A stretch of DNA of 64,000 nt from Sphingomonas canadensis (GTDB taxonomy: Bacteria > Pseudomonadota > Alphaproteobacteria > Sphingomonadales > Sphingomonadaceae). Position 1 is the stretch's first letter; each line of letters begins with the position of its first letter. Shown piece by piece: positions 54,902 through 62,932 of the stretch. The DNA lies in the NCBI RefSeq assembly GCF_026013525.1, contig NZ_JAPDRA010000007.1, positions 125,198-189,197 on the forward strand, written 5' to 3'. Below the pieces are notes generated by a model. The model worked only from the letters and a program-made list of their open reading frames with translations. It was not told the DNA's origin and did no database searches. The position numbers and the translations under genes were made by a program.

Positions 54902-55261
54902 ATGAAACTGGCGGTCTTCGAAACCGGCGCGGACATGGCGCAAGCCTTCGGCAATCTGTGCCCAGCGCTTGAGTGCCGCTGCACGGCTCAGCCACTCGAT
55001 ACCGGAAATGTCGGCGACTATCGCGACGCGGAGATCGTCAGCGTGGGCGAGAGTTCGCGCCTGACCTTCCCGGTGCTGGTCCAGCTTCCCAACGCCGCGC
55101 TCATCATCGTGCGATCTTCCGGCAATCCCATGGATCTCGCCTTTTGCGCCAGGGCGGGGATCGCCGTCGTCGAATTGGCGGCCGACAGCGATGCGATGGC
55201 GGCCCACCATGTCGACGCCGTACTAAGCGCGGTTCGACAGCTTCGGGGAGCACGCGGCTAG
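54902..55261 (+). CDS. Stand-alone N-terminal domain of D-2-hydroxyacid dehydrogenase
   Basis: 119 residues aligning by eye with the first 120 residues of the complete enzyme at 53720: EIVSVGESSRLTFPVLVQLP parallels EIVTTFVDSRLDAATLSLLP, and CARAGIAVVEL parallels CAQRKIAVSNV. No Rossmann domain follows, and the frame ends cleanly at a stop. It may be a regulatory domain protein or an eroded duplicate. The 174 bp before it show no gene. Confidence 0.6.
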   Translation: MKLAVFETGADMAQAFGNLCPALECRCTAQPLDTGNVGDYRDAEIVSVGESSRLTFPVLVQLPNAALIIVRSSGNPMDLAFCARAGIAVVELAADSDAMAAHHVDAVLSAVRQLRGARG

Positions 55262-55493
55262 CACGCTTCGGCGGCTGCCGCCGTACCGACATACCGACCG
55301 CGGCACACGCGAAGGCGCGCTTGTCGCCGCGCCCATGACCCTTTGCAAAAAAAATCGAACGATCGCGTGAGGGGCGCACGGATCTCCTGCGTAAACGATG
55401 CAGAAGCGCCGCCTGCAAGGGATCGGCCCGGTTTGGCGCGTCCGCTTCTTTGGGCGCAAGCCAGCCGAGGGCGGCGGGGGGGAACAGGAGCTG

Positions 55494-57041
55494 ATGGACA
55501 GATCCGCGATTGTTGCACCCGGTGCCGCGCAAGCGATCATGGTCGACGGCCTGGGCGACTTGATCGGCCGGATCGAAGGCTCGGCGATCCTGCTGCTCGA
55601 TCCAGCGGGCACTATCGTCAGCTGGAACGAAGGCGCGGTACGCATCCACGGCTGGGCCGCCGACGAGATGGTGGGCCGGCACTATTCGAAATTGTTTCCG
55701 GACGAGGCCGCATCAGGCGGCGTCCCTGCCCGGCTCTGCGAATTGGCAGCTGAGACGGGTCATCACGCGTGCGAGCAGCGGCGCATTCGCAGCGATGGAA
55801 CCGACTTCCTGGGCGAAGTGGCGATCTATGCCCTTCGCGGCGATGGTGGCGAGATCATCGGCTATGGCGAAGTCGTGCGCGACATCACCGAGCTGCGGCG
55901 CGCACGTTCCGCGCTGGAGACGAGCGAGGCGCATCTGCGGTCGATTCTCGACTCCATGCCCGATGCGATGGTGGTGATCGACCAATCCGGACTGATCCGG
56001 TCCTTCAGTTCGGCCGCCGAGCGCCTGTTCGGCTATAGCGAAGCCGAGCTTCTCGGCGAGAATGTCAGCGTGCTGGCCCCCTCGCCGCACCGCGAGGCCC
56101 ATGACGGCTATCTCGCGCGCTATCTGCGCACCGGCGAGCGGCGGATCATCGGGATCGGCCGGATCGTCTCCGGCCGCCGCCGCGACGGCAGCGTTTTCCC
56201 GATGGAGCTGGCGATCGGCGAAGTGGTTGCGGAGGACGGCCACCGGCTGTTCACCGGCTTCATCCGCGACCTGACCGCGCGACAGGATATCGAGCGGCGA
56301 TTGCAGGATCTCCAGGAGGAACTGATTCATGTCGCCCGAGTAAGCGCGATGGGAACGATGGCCTCGACCCTCGCGCACGAGCTCAATCAGCCGCTGACCG
56401 CCGTCGCAAGCTATCTCATGGCCGCACGGGCGTTGCTCGCACGCGGCGAGCCCGACGCCCTCGGTGACGCGCGGGAAGCGATCGGGGACGGGATCGCCGA
56501 AGCGGTGCGCGCCGGACAAATCGTTCGGCGGCTGCGCGATTTCGTGGCCCGCGGCGACACCGAGCGCGAGATCGTCAGCCTGACCAAGCTGATCGAGGAG
56601 GCGAGCGCGCTGGCGCTTGCCGGCGTCAGCCAGCGCGGCATCACGGTCCGGGTCGATCTCGATCCGGCGGTGACGCGCGTCCTGGTCGACCGCATCCAGA
56701 TCCAGCAGGTGCTGCTCAACCTGATCCGCAACGCGATCGAGGCGATGGAAGGCTGTCCGCGGCGCGAGCTTGCCATTTCGACGCGCGCGCTCGGCAGCGA
56801 CGACGTCGAGCTTGCGGTCGCCGATACCGGAACGGGCCTAGCGCCGGAGGCGCTGGATCATCTCTTCGAGCCCTTCACCAGCACCAAGGCGCAGGGGCTC
56901 GGCGTAGGGCTTTCAATCTGCAAGACGATCGTCGAGGCGCATGGCGGCCGGCTTTGGGCCGAACCGCGCCCGGACGGCGGAATGATCTTCCGCTTCACGC
57001 TTGCGCGTATCGAAACAAGCGAGGCGGCCGATGACGACTGA
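55494..57041 (+). CDS. fixL: Oxygen-sensing histidine kinase FixL
   Basis: 515 residues: two PAS domains then a HisKA/HATPase kinase. The second PAS shows FixL heme features: proximal His H203 in AHDGYLARYLRT, followed by IIGIGRIVSGRRRDGSVFP with the distal Arg. The phospho-acceptor is H295 (LAHELNQPLTA), and ATP-binding motifs are NLIRNAIEAM and GLGVGLSICK. AGGAG precedes the ATG at 55494. O2 binding should repress kinase activity. It overlaps fixJ by 11 bp. Confidence 0.9.
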   Translation: MDRSAIVAPGAAQAIMVDGLGDLIGRIEGSAILLLDPAGTIVSWNEGAVRIHGWAADEMVGRHYSKLFPDEAASGGVPARLCELAAETGHHACEQRRIRSDGTDFLGEVAIYALRGDGGEIIGYGEVVRDITELRRARSALETSEAHLRSILDSMPDAMVVIDQSGLIRSFSSAAERLFGYSEAELLGENVSVLAPSPHREAHDGYLARYLRTGERRIIGIGRIVSGRRRDGSVFPMELAIGEVVAEDGHRLFTGFIRDLTARQDIERRLQDLQEELIHVARVSAMGTMASTLAHELNQPLTAVASYLMAARALLARGEPDALGDAREAIGDGIAEAVRAGQIVRRLRDFVARGDTEREIVSLTKLIEEASALALAGVSQRGITVRVDLDPAVTRVLVDRIQIQQVLLNLIRNAIEAMEGCPRRELAISTRALGSDDVELAVADTGTGLAPEALDHLFEPFTSTKAQGLGVGLSICKTIVEAHGGRLWAEPRPDGGMIFRFTLARIETSEAADDD

Positions 57042-57651
57042 ACGACTGGTGCATATTGTCGATGACGACGCCTCGGTACGTCGCGCCGCGGCGCTCCTGC
57101 TGCGCACGCAAGGCTATCTGGTCGAAAGCCACGCCTCAGGCGTCGCCTTCCTCGACAAGGTGAAGGACTCGCGTCCCGGATGCGTGCTGCTCGACGTGCG
57201 GATGCCCGAGGTCGACGGCATCGGCGTGCTCGAACAATTGGGGAAAACGGAATTCGACTGGCCGGTCATCATCATGACCGCGCATGGCGACATCGCGACT
57301 GCGGTCGCCGCGATGCGGCTCGGTGCGCGCAACTTCATCGAGAAGCCGTTCGAGGAGGACACGCTCCTGCTCGCGCTCGACGATGGCTTCGCCTTGTTGA
57401 GCCGCAAGGACGAACTCGACCTGACGGTGGCGGCCGCCATGGCACGCCTGGAATGCCTGACGCCGCGCGAACGCGAGGTTCTCGACGGGCTCGCGGCCGG
57501 CCAGACCAACAAGATGATCGCGCTCGATCTCGGAATCAGTCCGCGCACGGTCGAGATCCATCGCGCCAATTTGATGGACAAGCTGGGCGTGCAAACACTG
57601 CCGCAGGCGCTGCGCATCGCGCTGGTGGTCGAACTCGGCGGCCATTCCTGA
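57031..57651 (+). CDS. fixJ: Response regulator FixJ
   Basis: 206 residues: receiver with IVDDDASV and phospho-acceptor Asp in LLDVRMPEV, Thr in IIMTAHGD and Lys in FIEKPF, then a LuxR-type HTH (LTPREREVLDGLAAGQTNKM and PRTVEIHRANLM). The start overlaps fixL. It should activate low-oxygen genes when FixL is deoxygenated; the direct repeat at 58254 is one possible target region. Confidence 0.92.
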   Translation: MTTERLVHIVDDDASVRRAAALLLRTQGYLVESHASGVAFLDKVKDSRPGCVLLDVRMPEVDGIGVLEQLGKTEFDWPVIIMTAHGDIATAVAAMRLGARNFIEKPFEEDTLLLALDDGFALLSRKDELDLTVAAAMARLECLTPREREVLDGLAAGQTNKMIALDLGISPRTVEIHRANLMDKLGVQTLPQALRIALVVELGGHS

Positions 57652-57699
57652 CGACGGGCGGTTGCCCCGGTATCGTACCTATTCAGCCTTGCCCCCGGC

Positions 57700-58161
57700 A
57701 TGGCTAGCGCCAATGAACCGCGGCCGATCCGGCCGTCGGCATGGAGCGCTATTGTGGATCGCAGAGGGACCTCCGACACGCAGCTGCCGTGCGTCCTGCT
57801 GGTCGACGACGACCCGGCGGTCCGCCGCGCGATCACGTTGCTGCTCAAGACGAGCGGATATGCGGTTCACGGCTATGATCGCGCAGCCGACCTGCTGGGC
57901 GATCCGAGAGCGCGCGCTGCCCAATGCCTGATCACCGATTATGCCATGCCCGCGATCGATGGCGTCACGCTGTTGCGAACGCTGCGGGCACAGGGCTGGA
58001 CCGCGCCGGCAATCCTGATCACCGGCCTGTACAAGAGCGCGATCGAGCAGATGGCGCGTGAGGCCGGATTCAGTGCGATGCTCGAAAAGCCGCTCACCGA
58101 CGAGCGACTGCTCGATCTGCTCGCCGCCTGCCTGAATGATCGCGCCCGCCCGGCAGCCTAG
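57700..58161 (+). CDS. Single-domain response regulator
   Basis: 153 residues: a disordered N-terminal ~30 residues and one CheY-like receiver (VLLVDDDPAVRR, phospho-acceptor in ITDYAMPAID, ITGLYK, MLEKPL). There is no output domain. It lies 48 bp after fixJ, so it may be a phosphate sink or connector for FixL, similar in place to FixT-like or extra receivers; the partner is not known. Confidence 0.85.
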   Translation: MASANEPRPIRPSAWSAIVDRRGTSDTQLPCVLLVDDDPAVRRAITLLLKTSGYAVHGYDRAADLLGDPRARAAQCLITDYAMPAIDGVTLLRTLRAQGWTAPAILITGLYKSAIEQMAREAGFSAMLEKPLTDERLLDLLAACLNDRARPAA

Positions 58162-58253
58162 CCAAAGCGTCATCGTGCCACCGCGTGTCGCGCGCCAGCC
58201 ACCACGCTGGCCGCCGCTGACCCCGCGCGCGCAACCCCTCGCGAATAGGGAAA

Positions 58254-58276
58254 CGCGCGTAGGTAACCGCGCGTAG
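58254..58276 (+). promoter_or_regulatory. Direct repeat upstream of ECF sigma gene
   Basis: CGCGCGTAG occurs twice (58254-58262 and 58268-58276), 14 bp start to start, flanked by GGGAAA on the left and TTTC on the right. The repeat lies 58 bp before the sigma gene. GTAG-TTTC resembles part of FixJ-type sites, but the match is partial, so this is only a candidate regulator site. Confidence 0.4.
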
Positions 58277-58333
58277 TTTCTGAGCCGTTCGGCGGTGATA
58301 GCCCCTCTGACAAGGAAGCAGAGCGAGGGCATC

Positions 58334-58999
58334 ATGCTAGAAACGATAGCGAAAAGCGGCGCGGCGCCAGTAGTTGCGCCCAACTCGAATGATCGCGGTC
58401 CCTGCGTCTTCGTCACTGATACTGCGGCTGGTGAAGATGCGGCGCCCGCCGCTGCGCTGCGCTTGATCCGAGCCGAACTGGCAAACGGCTATGCGCGGTA
58501 TCGCGCCATCGCCGCGAAGCGTCTGCGCGACGGCAATGCGGCCGACGACGTGGTCCAGGCGTTCGCGTTGAAGGCGCTCGAACGCGCCGGACAATTGCGC
58601 GACCCCCAGGCAGTGCACGGCTGGCTTCGCCGGCTGTTCGAAACGACGCTGATCGACTTCTGCCGCCGCCGCACGACCAGGGGCCAGCGCGAGGTCGCCT
58701 TCGACCTGGATCACCACGACCGCGCCGACGAGACCATTGCCGATCTCGCACCGGATCCTTCGAAGACCGTGATCGCGACGCTGGCGCAGCTCAAGCCGGA
58801 ATATGCCGACACCATCTACCGGCTCGATCTGCTCGATCAGCCGAAACAGGCGGTGGCCGACCAGCTCGGCATCACCGTCAACAACCTCGCAGTCCGCGCG
58901 CATCGGGCGCGCCGCGCGCTGCGCGATGCGCTCGAGGCAATGCCTATCTCCGGGATCGCCACGGGCCGCGCTCCTGCTTTCGCCCAGGCCTACGCCTGA
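58334..58999 (+). CDS. ECF-type sigma factor
   Basis: 221 residues. Region 2 is NAADDVVQAFALKALERAG and WLRRLFETTLIDFCRRR; region 4 is QAVADQLGITVNNLAVRAHRARRAL. A 50-residue N-terminal extension is unusual. The ATG at 58334 is preferred over 58295. No anti-sigma gene is adjacent. It lies between the fixLJ genes and the exporter and may link oxygen sensing to the exporter genes. Confidence 0.82.
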   Translation: MLETIAKSGAAPVVAPNSNDRGPCVFVTDTAAGEDAAPAAALRLIRAELANGYARYRAIAAKRLRDGNAADDVVQAFALKALERAGQLRDPQAVHGWLRRLFETTLIDFCRRRTTRGQREVAFDLDHHDRADETIADLAPDPSKTVIATLAQLKPEYADTIYRLDLLDQPKQAVADQLGITVNNLAVRAHRARRALRDALEAMPISGIATGRAPAFAQAYA

Positions 59000-59165
59000 G
59001 ACACCCGGTTCCGGCTTCATGGCCGTGCCGGCTGTGTGTGCGAGGCCATCGGCGGCGCCGGAAAATGCGCCCGCGTAATATCCGGCCGGAGGCCGCGTCT
59101 ACTGTTGGGCAGCGTCGTGAACAGCGGCACCGCAGCTGTCACTGGCCGATCAACCGGAGGCTCTT

Positions 59166-60137
59166 TTGACGTTACCAGCCCGACGCGTGCCTCTTCTGGT
59201 CGGCCTGGGGCTCATCGTCCTGATGATCGCCTCGGCGACCCTCTATTGGGCGCTCCAGCCGCGTCCTCAGGCCACGCAGCTGATCTACGGCAGTGGGCGC
59301 ATCGAGGCCGACGAAGTGCGGCTGAGCTCCGAAGTACCCGGCCGAGTGCTCGAGAATCGGGCGATCGAGGGATCCAGCGTCTCCTCGGGCACGCTCGTGG
59401 TTCGGATCGATCCGGCCGACTACGCGCTACAGGCGGATCGCGCCGAAGCCCAGCGAACTGCGGCGCGCATGGCCGCGATACAGATCGACGGACAGATCGC
59501 GCTCGCAGCGCATCACGCGATGACCGCCAAGACGGACCTGGGCCGTTACGAGGAGCTCAGCCGGCGCGGCTGGGTCTCGGCGCAGCGCCTCGACGTGCAG
59601 CGCAACGTCTATGTCGCCGCGGCCGAGCAAGTCGGCGTCTTCCGGGAGCAACGTGCGGGCGCCATGGCGCAGGCCGAGGCCGCGCGTAAGACGCTGGCAC
59701 TGGCGCAGTCGCAGATCGGAAAGACGCGCGTCTATGCGCCGCTCTCCGCCGCGGTGCTCGAGCGGCTGGTCGAGCCCGGGGAGGTTGTCGCCGCCGGCCA
59801 GCCGCTCGCAGTGCTGGCCGATCTCACGACGGTCCGGCTCAAGATCTTCATCAGCGAAGCCGATCTCGGGCGCGTCCGCCTCGGCGCTGCCGCGCGAATC
59901 CGCGTCGACGCCTTTCCGGGCCGCGATTTCATCGCGCGCGTGACGCGCGTCGACGCGCAGGCGCAGTTCACGCCGCGCGACGTGCATATGAAGGACGAGC
60001 GCAGCCGCACGGTCTATGGCGTGACGCTCGAAGCGGCCAATCCCGAGGGCCTGCTCAAGCCGGGGATGCCGGCCGACGCCTGGATCCTCTGGGACGCCAG
60101 GGCAGGCTGGCCCGCCAAGCTCAGCATCCCGGAATAG
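59166..60137 (+). CDS. HlyD/YbhG-type membrane fusion protein
   Basis: 323 residues, N-terminal TM anchor (PLLVGLGLIVLMIASATLYW), biotinyl-lipoyl half YGSGRIEADEVRLSSEVPG, a coiled hairpin, second lipoyl half TRVYAPLSAAVLERLVEPGE and a barrel. The start is TTG at 59166 with CGGAGG 6 nt upstream. It is the periplasmic adaptor of the ABC exporter encoded next, as in YbhGFSR systems. Confidence 0.85.
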   Translation: MTLPARRVPLLVGLGLIVLMIASATLYWALQPRPQATQLIYGSGRIEADEVRLSSEVPGRVLENRAIEGSSVSSGTLVVRIDPADYALQADRAEAQRTAARMAAIQIDGQIALAAHHAMTAKTDLGRYEELSRRGWVSAQRLDVQRNVYVAAAEQVGVFREQRAGAMAQAEAARKTLALAQSQIGKTRVYAPLSAAVLERLVEPGEVVAAGQPLAVLADLTTVRLKIFISEADLGRVRLGAAARIRVDAFPGRDFIARVTRVDAQAQFTPRDVHMKDERSRTVYGVTLEAANPEGLLKPGMPADAWILWDARAGWPAKLSIPE

Positions 60138-60141
60138 GCGC

Positions 60142-61836
60142 GTGACGGCGCCCCCGATGATCGAAGTGCGCGGGCTTGGCCGCCGTTACGGCGCGCGCAC
60201 CGTCCTCCAGGACATCGCGTTCGACGTCGCGCCGGGGGAAGCCTTCGGCGTGGTGGGGCCCGATGGTGCCGGCAAGTCCACCTTGCTGCAGATGCTGGCC
60301 GGCATCCTGCGGCCGAGCTTCGGTACTGGCCGCGTGCTCGGCGAGGATCTGCGCAAGCATCCCGACCGGGTGCAGGCGCGGATCGGCTATATGTCGCAGG
60401 GCTTCTCGCTCTACGACCGGCTGAGCGTTGCCGAAAATATCGCCTTCGCCGCTGCGATCCGCGACGTGCCCAGGCAAGCCTATGCCGCGCGCAAGGCGAA
60501 ACTGGTGGCGATGGCGGGCCTGGAGCGGTTCGAAGGCCGGCGCGAAGGCGCACTGTCGGGCGGCATGCGCAAGAAGCTCGCGCTGTGCGCCAATCTCATC
60601 CACGAGCCGCCGCTCCTGATCCTCGACGAGCCGAGCCTTGGCGTCGACCCGCTTTCCAGGCGCGAACTGTGGCGGATCCTCGAAGCGGCGCGCGGCGAAG
60701 GACGCTCGATCGTGTTCGCGACCTCTTATATGGACGAGGCGGACGCGAGCGACCGCGTGCTGCTGTTGCGCGACGGTCGCCCGCTGGCGCTCGGCACGCC
60801 GACGGAGCTCCGCGCATCGGCGCGGCGGCGCGTCTATCGGGTCGCGACCGCCGAGCCCGACGCACTCGAAGGCCAACTCGCGGCGTCGAGCGCGGTGCTC
60901 AGCTTTCAGAAGCACAGCCGCACTGACTATCGCGTCCAGACCGCCGAGGCGTCGCCCCCCGCCTTCGCAGCGGCGACGGCGATCGAGGCCGCCGAGCCCG
61001 ATATGGAGGACGTGTTCACCGTCGCCTCGGCGGAGCCTGGAGCGGGCGCGGCGCCGGCGCTCGCGCAGCGACGTTCGGGGCCCGCCGATATCGTCGTGGC
61101 CGCCGAGGCCGTAACCCAAAGATTCGGGGCCTTCGTTGCGGTCGACCACGTCGACCTCGAGATAAGGGCGGGCGAGGTTCTCGGCCTGCTCGGCCCCAAC
61201 GGCGCGGGCAAGACCACGCTGATTCGCATCCTGTGCGGCCTGCTCGCCCCGAGCGAGGGGACCGCGCGCGTCGCCGGCTTCGACGTCGCCCGGCAGAGCG
61301 AGCAGGTGCGCAGCCGGATCGGCTATGTCTCGCAGAAATTCTCGCTGTTCCCCGACCTGACCGCTGGAGGGAATCTCGGCTTCTTCGCGCGCGCCTATGG
61401 CGTGCCGCCGAGCGCGATGGCGGAGCGCATCGCCTGGGCGAGCGAGCGGGCCGGTTTCCCGATAGCGGAAGATGCGCTGGTCCGCAGCCTGTCCAGCGCC
61501 ACGCGCCAGCGGCTCGCGCTGGCCTGCGCGATCGTCCACCGGCCGAAGGTGCTGTTCCTCGACGAGCCGACTTCGGGCGTCGATCCCCTGTCCCGCTTCC
61601 GCTTCTGGCGCCTGATCGCGGCGGTCGCGGCCGAGGGCGTCGCGGTCATCGTCTCGACCCATTATCTCGAGGAAGCGACCTATTGCGACCGGCTCGGGAT
61701 GATGATGGACGGCCGCATGATCGGGCTTGGTCCGCTTGAAGCGCTCCAGCGCGAGCTCGGCCTTGCCGATGCCCGTGTCGAGGACGTCTTCCTCGGCCTG
61801 ATCGCACGTGAGCGTAGCAAGGCGGTCGCGGCATGA
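60142..61836 (+). CDS. Duplicated ABC ATPase (YbhF-like)
   Basis: 564 residues with two nucleotide-binding domains in one chain. NBD1: GPDGAGKST, LSGGMRKKLALC and ILDEPSLGVDP. NBD2: GPNGAGKTT, LSSATRQRLALA and FLDEPTSGVDP. The NBD2 signature LSSAT differs from LSGGQ, so the two sites may be unequal. GTG start at 60142; its stop overlaps the first permease (ATGA). Confidence 0.9.
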   Translation: MTAPPMIEVRGLGRRYGARTVLQDIAFDVAPGEAFGVVGPDGAGKSTLLQMLAGILRPSFGTGRVLGEDLRKHPDRVQARIGYMSQGFSLYDRLSVAENIAFAAAIRDVPRQAYAARKAKLVAMAGLERFEGRREGALSGGMRKKLALCANLIHEPPLLILDEPSLGVDPLSRRELWRILEAARGEGRSIVFATSYMDEADASDRVLLLRDGRPLALGTPTELRASARRRVYRVATAEPDALEGQLAASSAVLSFQKHSRTDYRVQTAEASPPAFAAATAIEAAEPDMEDVFTVASAEPGAGAAPALAQRRSGPADIVVAAEAVTQRFGAFVAVDHVDLEIRAGEVLGLLGPNGAGKTTLIRILCGLLAPSEGTARVAGFDVARQSEQVRSRIGYVSQKFSLFPDLTAGGNLGFFARAYGVPPSAMAERIAWASERAGFPIAEDALVRSLSSATRQRLALACAIVHRPKVLFLDEPTSGVDPLSRFRFWRLIAAVAAEGVAVIVSTHYLEEATYCDRLGMMMDGRMIGLGPLEALQRELGLADARVEDVFLGLIARERSKAVAA

Positions 61837-62930
61837 AGCCCTCGCGCATCCTCGCCTTCTCGCGCAAGGAAGTGCTCGAGATCGTCCGCGATCCGGTCAC
61901 GATCTGGCTGTCGCTGTTCATGCCGGTCGTGATGCTGTTCCTGTTCGGCTATGCGCTGTCGTTCGACGTCGAGAACGCGCCGCTGGTCGTCGTCGACCAT
62001 GACAAGAGTGTCGCCAGCCGGTCGCTCACCGCGCAGTTCCTCAACACGCCCTATTTCCGGCTCGCGGGCACGCCCGAGGACGAGCGCATGGCCGAGCATG
62101 CGCTGATGGAGGGCCGCGCCCGCGCCGTCCTCTCGATCCCGCCCGGCTTCGGCCGCAGGCTCGCGCAGGGCCGAGATGCGCCCGTCGAGTTTCTCGTCGA
62201 CGGCACCTATTCGAGCACGGCGGCGATCGTCTCGGCCTATGGCCGCGCGATCCTCTATGCGTTTCCGAGCGGCTCGCTCCAGCTGCCCGTCCAGCCCGAG
62301 GTGCGCGTCTGGTACAATCCACAGCTGCGCAGCCGCGACTTCCTCCTGCCGGGGCTGTTCGCCGTCATCATGATGACCTTCCCGCCGCTGCTGACCGCGC
62401 TCGCGGTCGCGCGCGAGAAGGAACTGGGCACGATCGCCCAGATCTTTGCCTCGCCGCTCACCAAGGCCGAGTTCATCGTCGCCAAGCTGCTGCCCTATGC
62501 CGCGATCGCCGCCGGGCAGCTCGCGATCGTGCTCGCGGCCGGATTCCTGTGGTTCAAGCTGCCGATGCACGGCAGCCTGGCGCTGCTCGCCGCTTTGGGG
62601 CTCGTCTATGTCGTCACCACGGTCTCGATCGGGCTGCTGATCTCGACGCTCGTCCGCACCCAGATCGCGGCGATGCTGATCACGATGATCGCGACGCTGA
62701 TGCCGTCGTTCCTCTTTTCGGGGTTCATCTACCCGGTGTTCACGATGCCTGCCTTCTTCCAGGGCTATGCGGCGCGGATTCCCACCATGTATTTCGTCAA
62801 CATCTCGCGCGGCATCGTCATGCGCGACGCCGGGCTCGGCGAGCTCTGGCTGAACGCGGTCGTGCTCCTCGTCTATGGCATCGTCGTGCTCACGCTCGCG
62901 ACCCTCCTCTTCAAGAAGCGGATCGCCTGA
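61833..62930 (+). CDS. ABC-2 exporter permease (YbhS-like)
   Basis: 365 residues: N-terminal TM, large periplasmic domain (ENAPLVVVDHDKSVASRSL and later), five C-terminal TM helices with the ABC-2 motif REKELGTIAQIFASPLTKAE. It overlaps the ATPase gene and precedes the second permease. It exports drugs or other hydrophobic compounds in related systems; substrate unknown here. Confidence 0.88.
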   Translation: MKPSRILAFSRKEVLEIVRDPVTIWLSLFMPVVMLFLFGYALSFDVENAPLVVVDHDKSVASRSLTAQFLNTPYFRLAGTPEDERMAEHALMEGRARAVLSIPPGFGRRLAQGRDAPVEFLVDGTYSSTAAIVSAYGRAILYAFPSGSLQLPVQPEVRVWYNPQLRSRDFLLPGLFAVIMMTFPPLLTALAVAREKELGTIAQIFASPLTKAEFIVAKLLPYAAIAAGQLAIVLAAGFLWFKLPMHGSLALLAALGLVYVVTTVSIGLLISTLVRTQIAAMLITMIATLMPSFLFSGFIYPVFTMPAFFQGYAARIPTMYFVNISRGIVMRDAGLGELWLNAVVLLVYGIVVLTLATLLFKKRIA

Positions 62931-62932
62931 TC

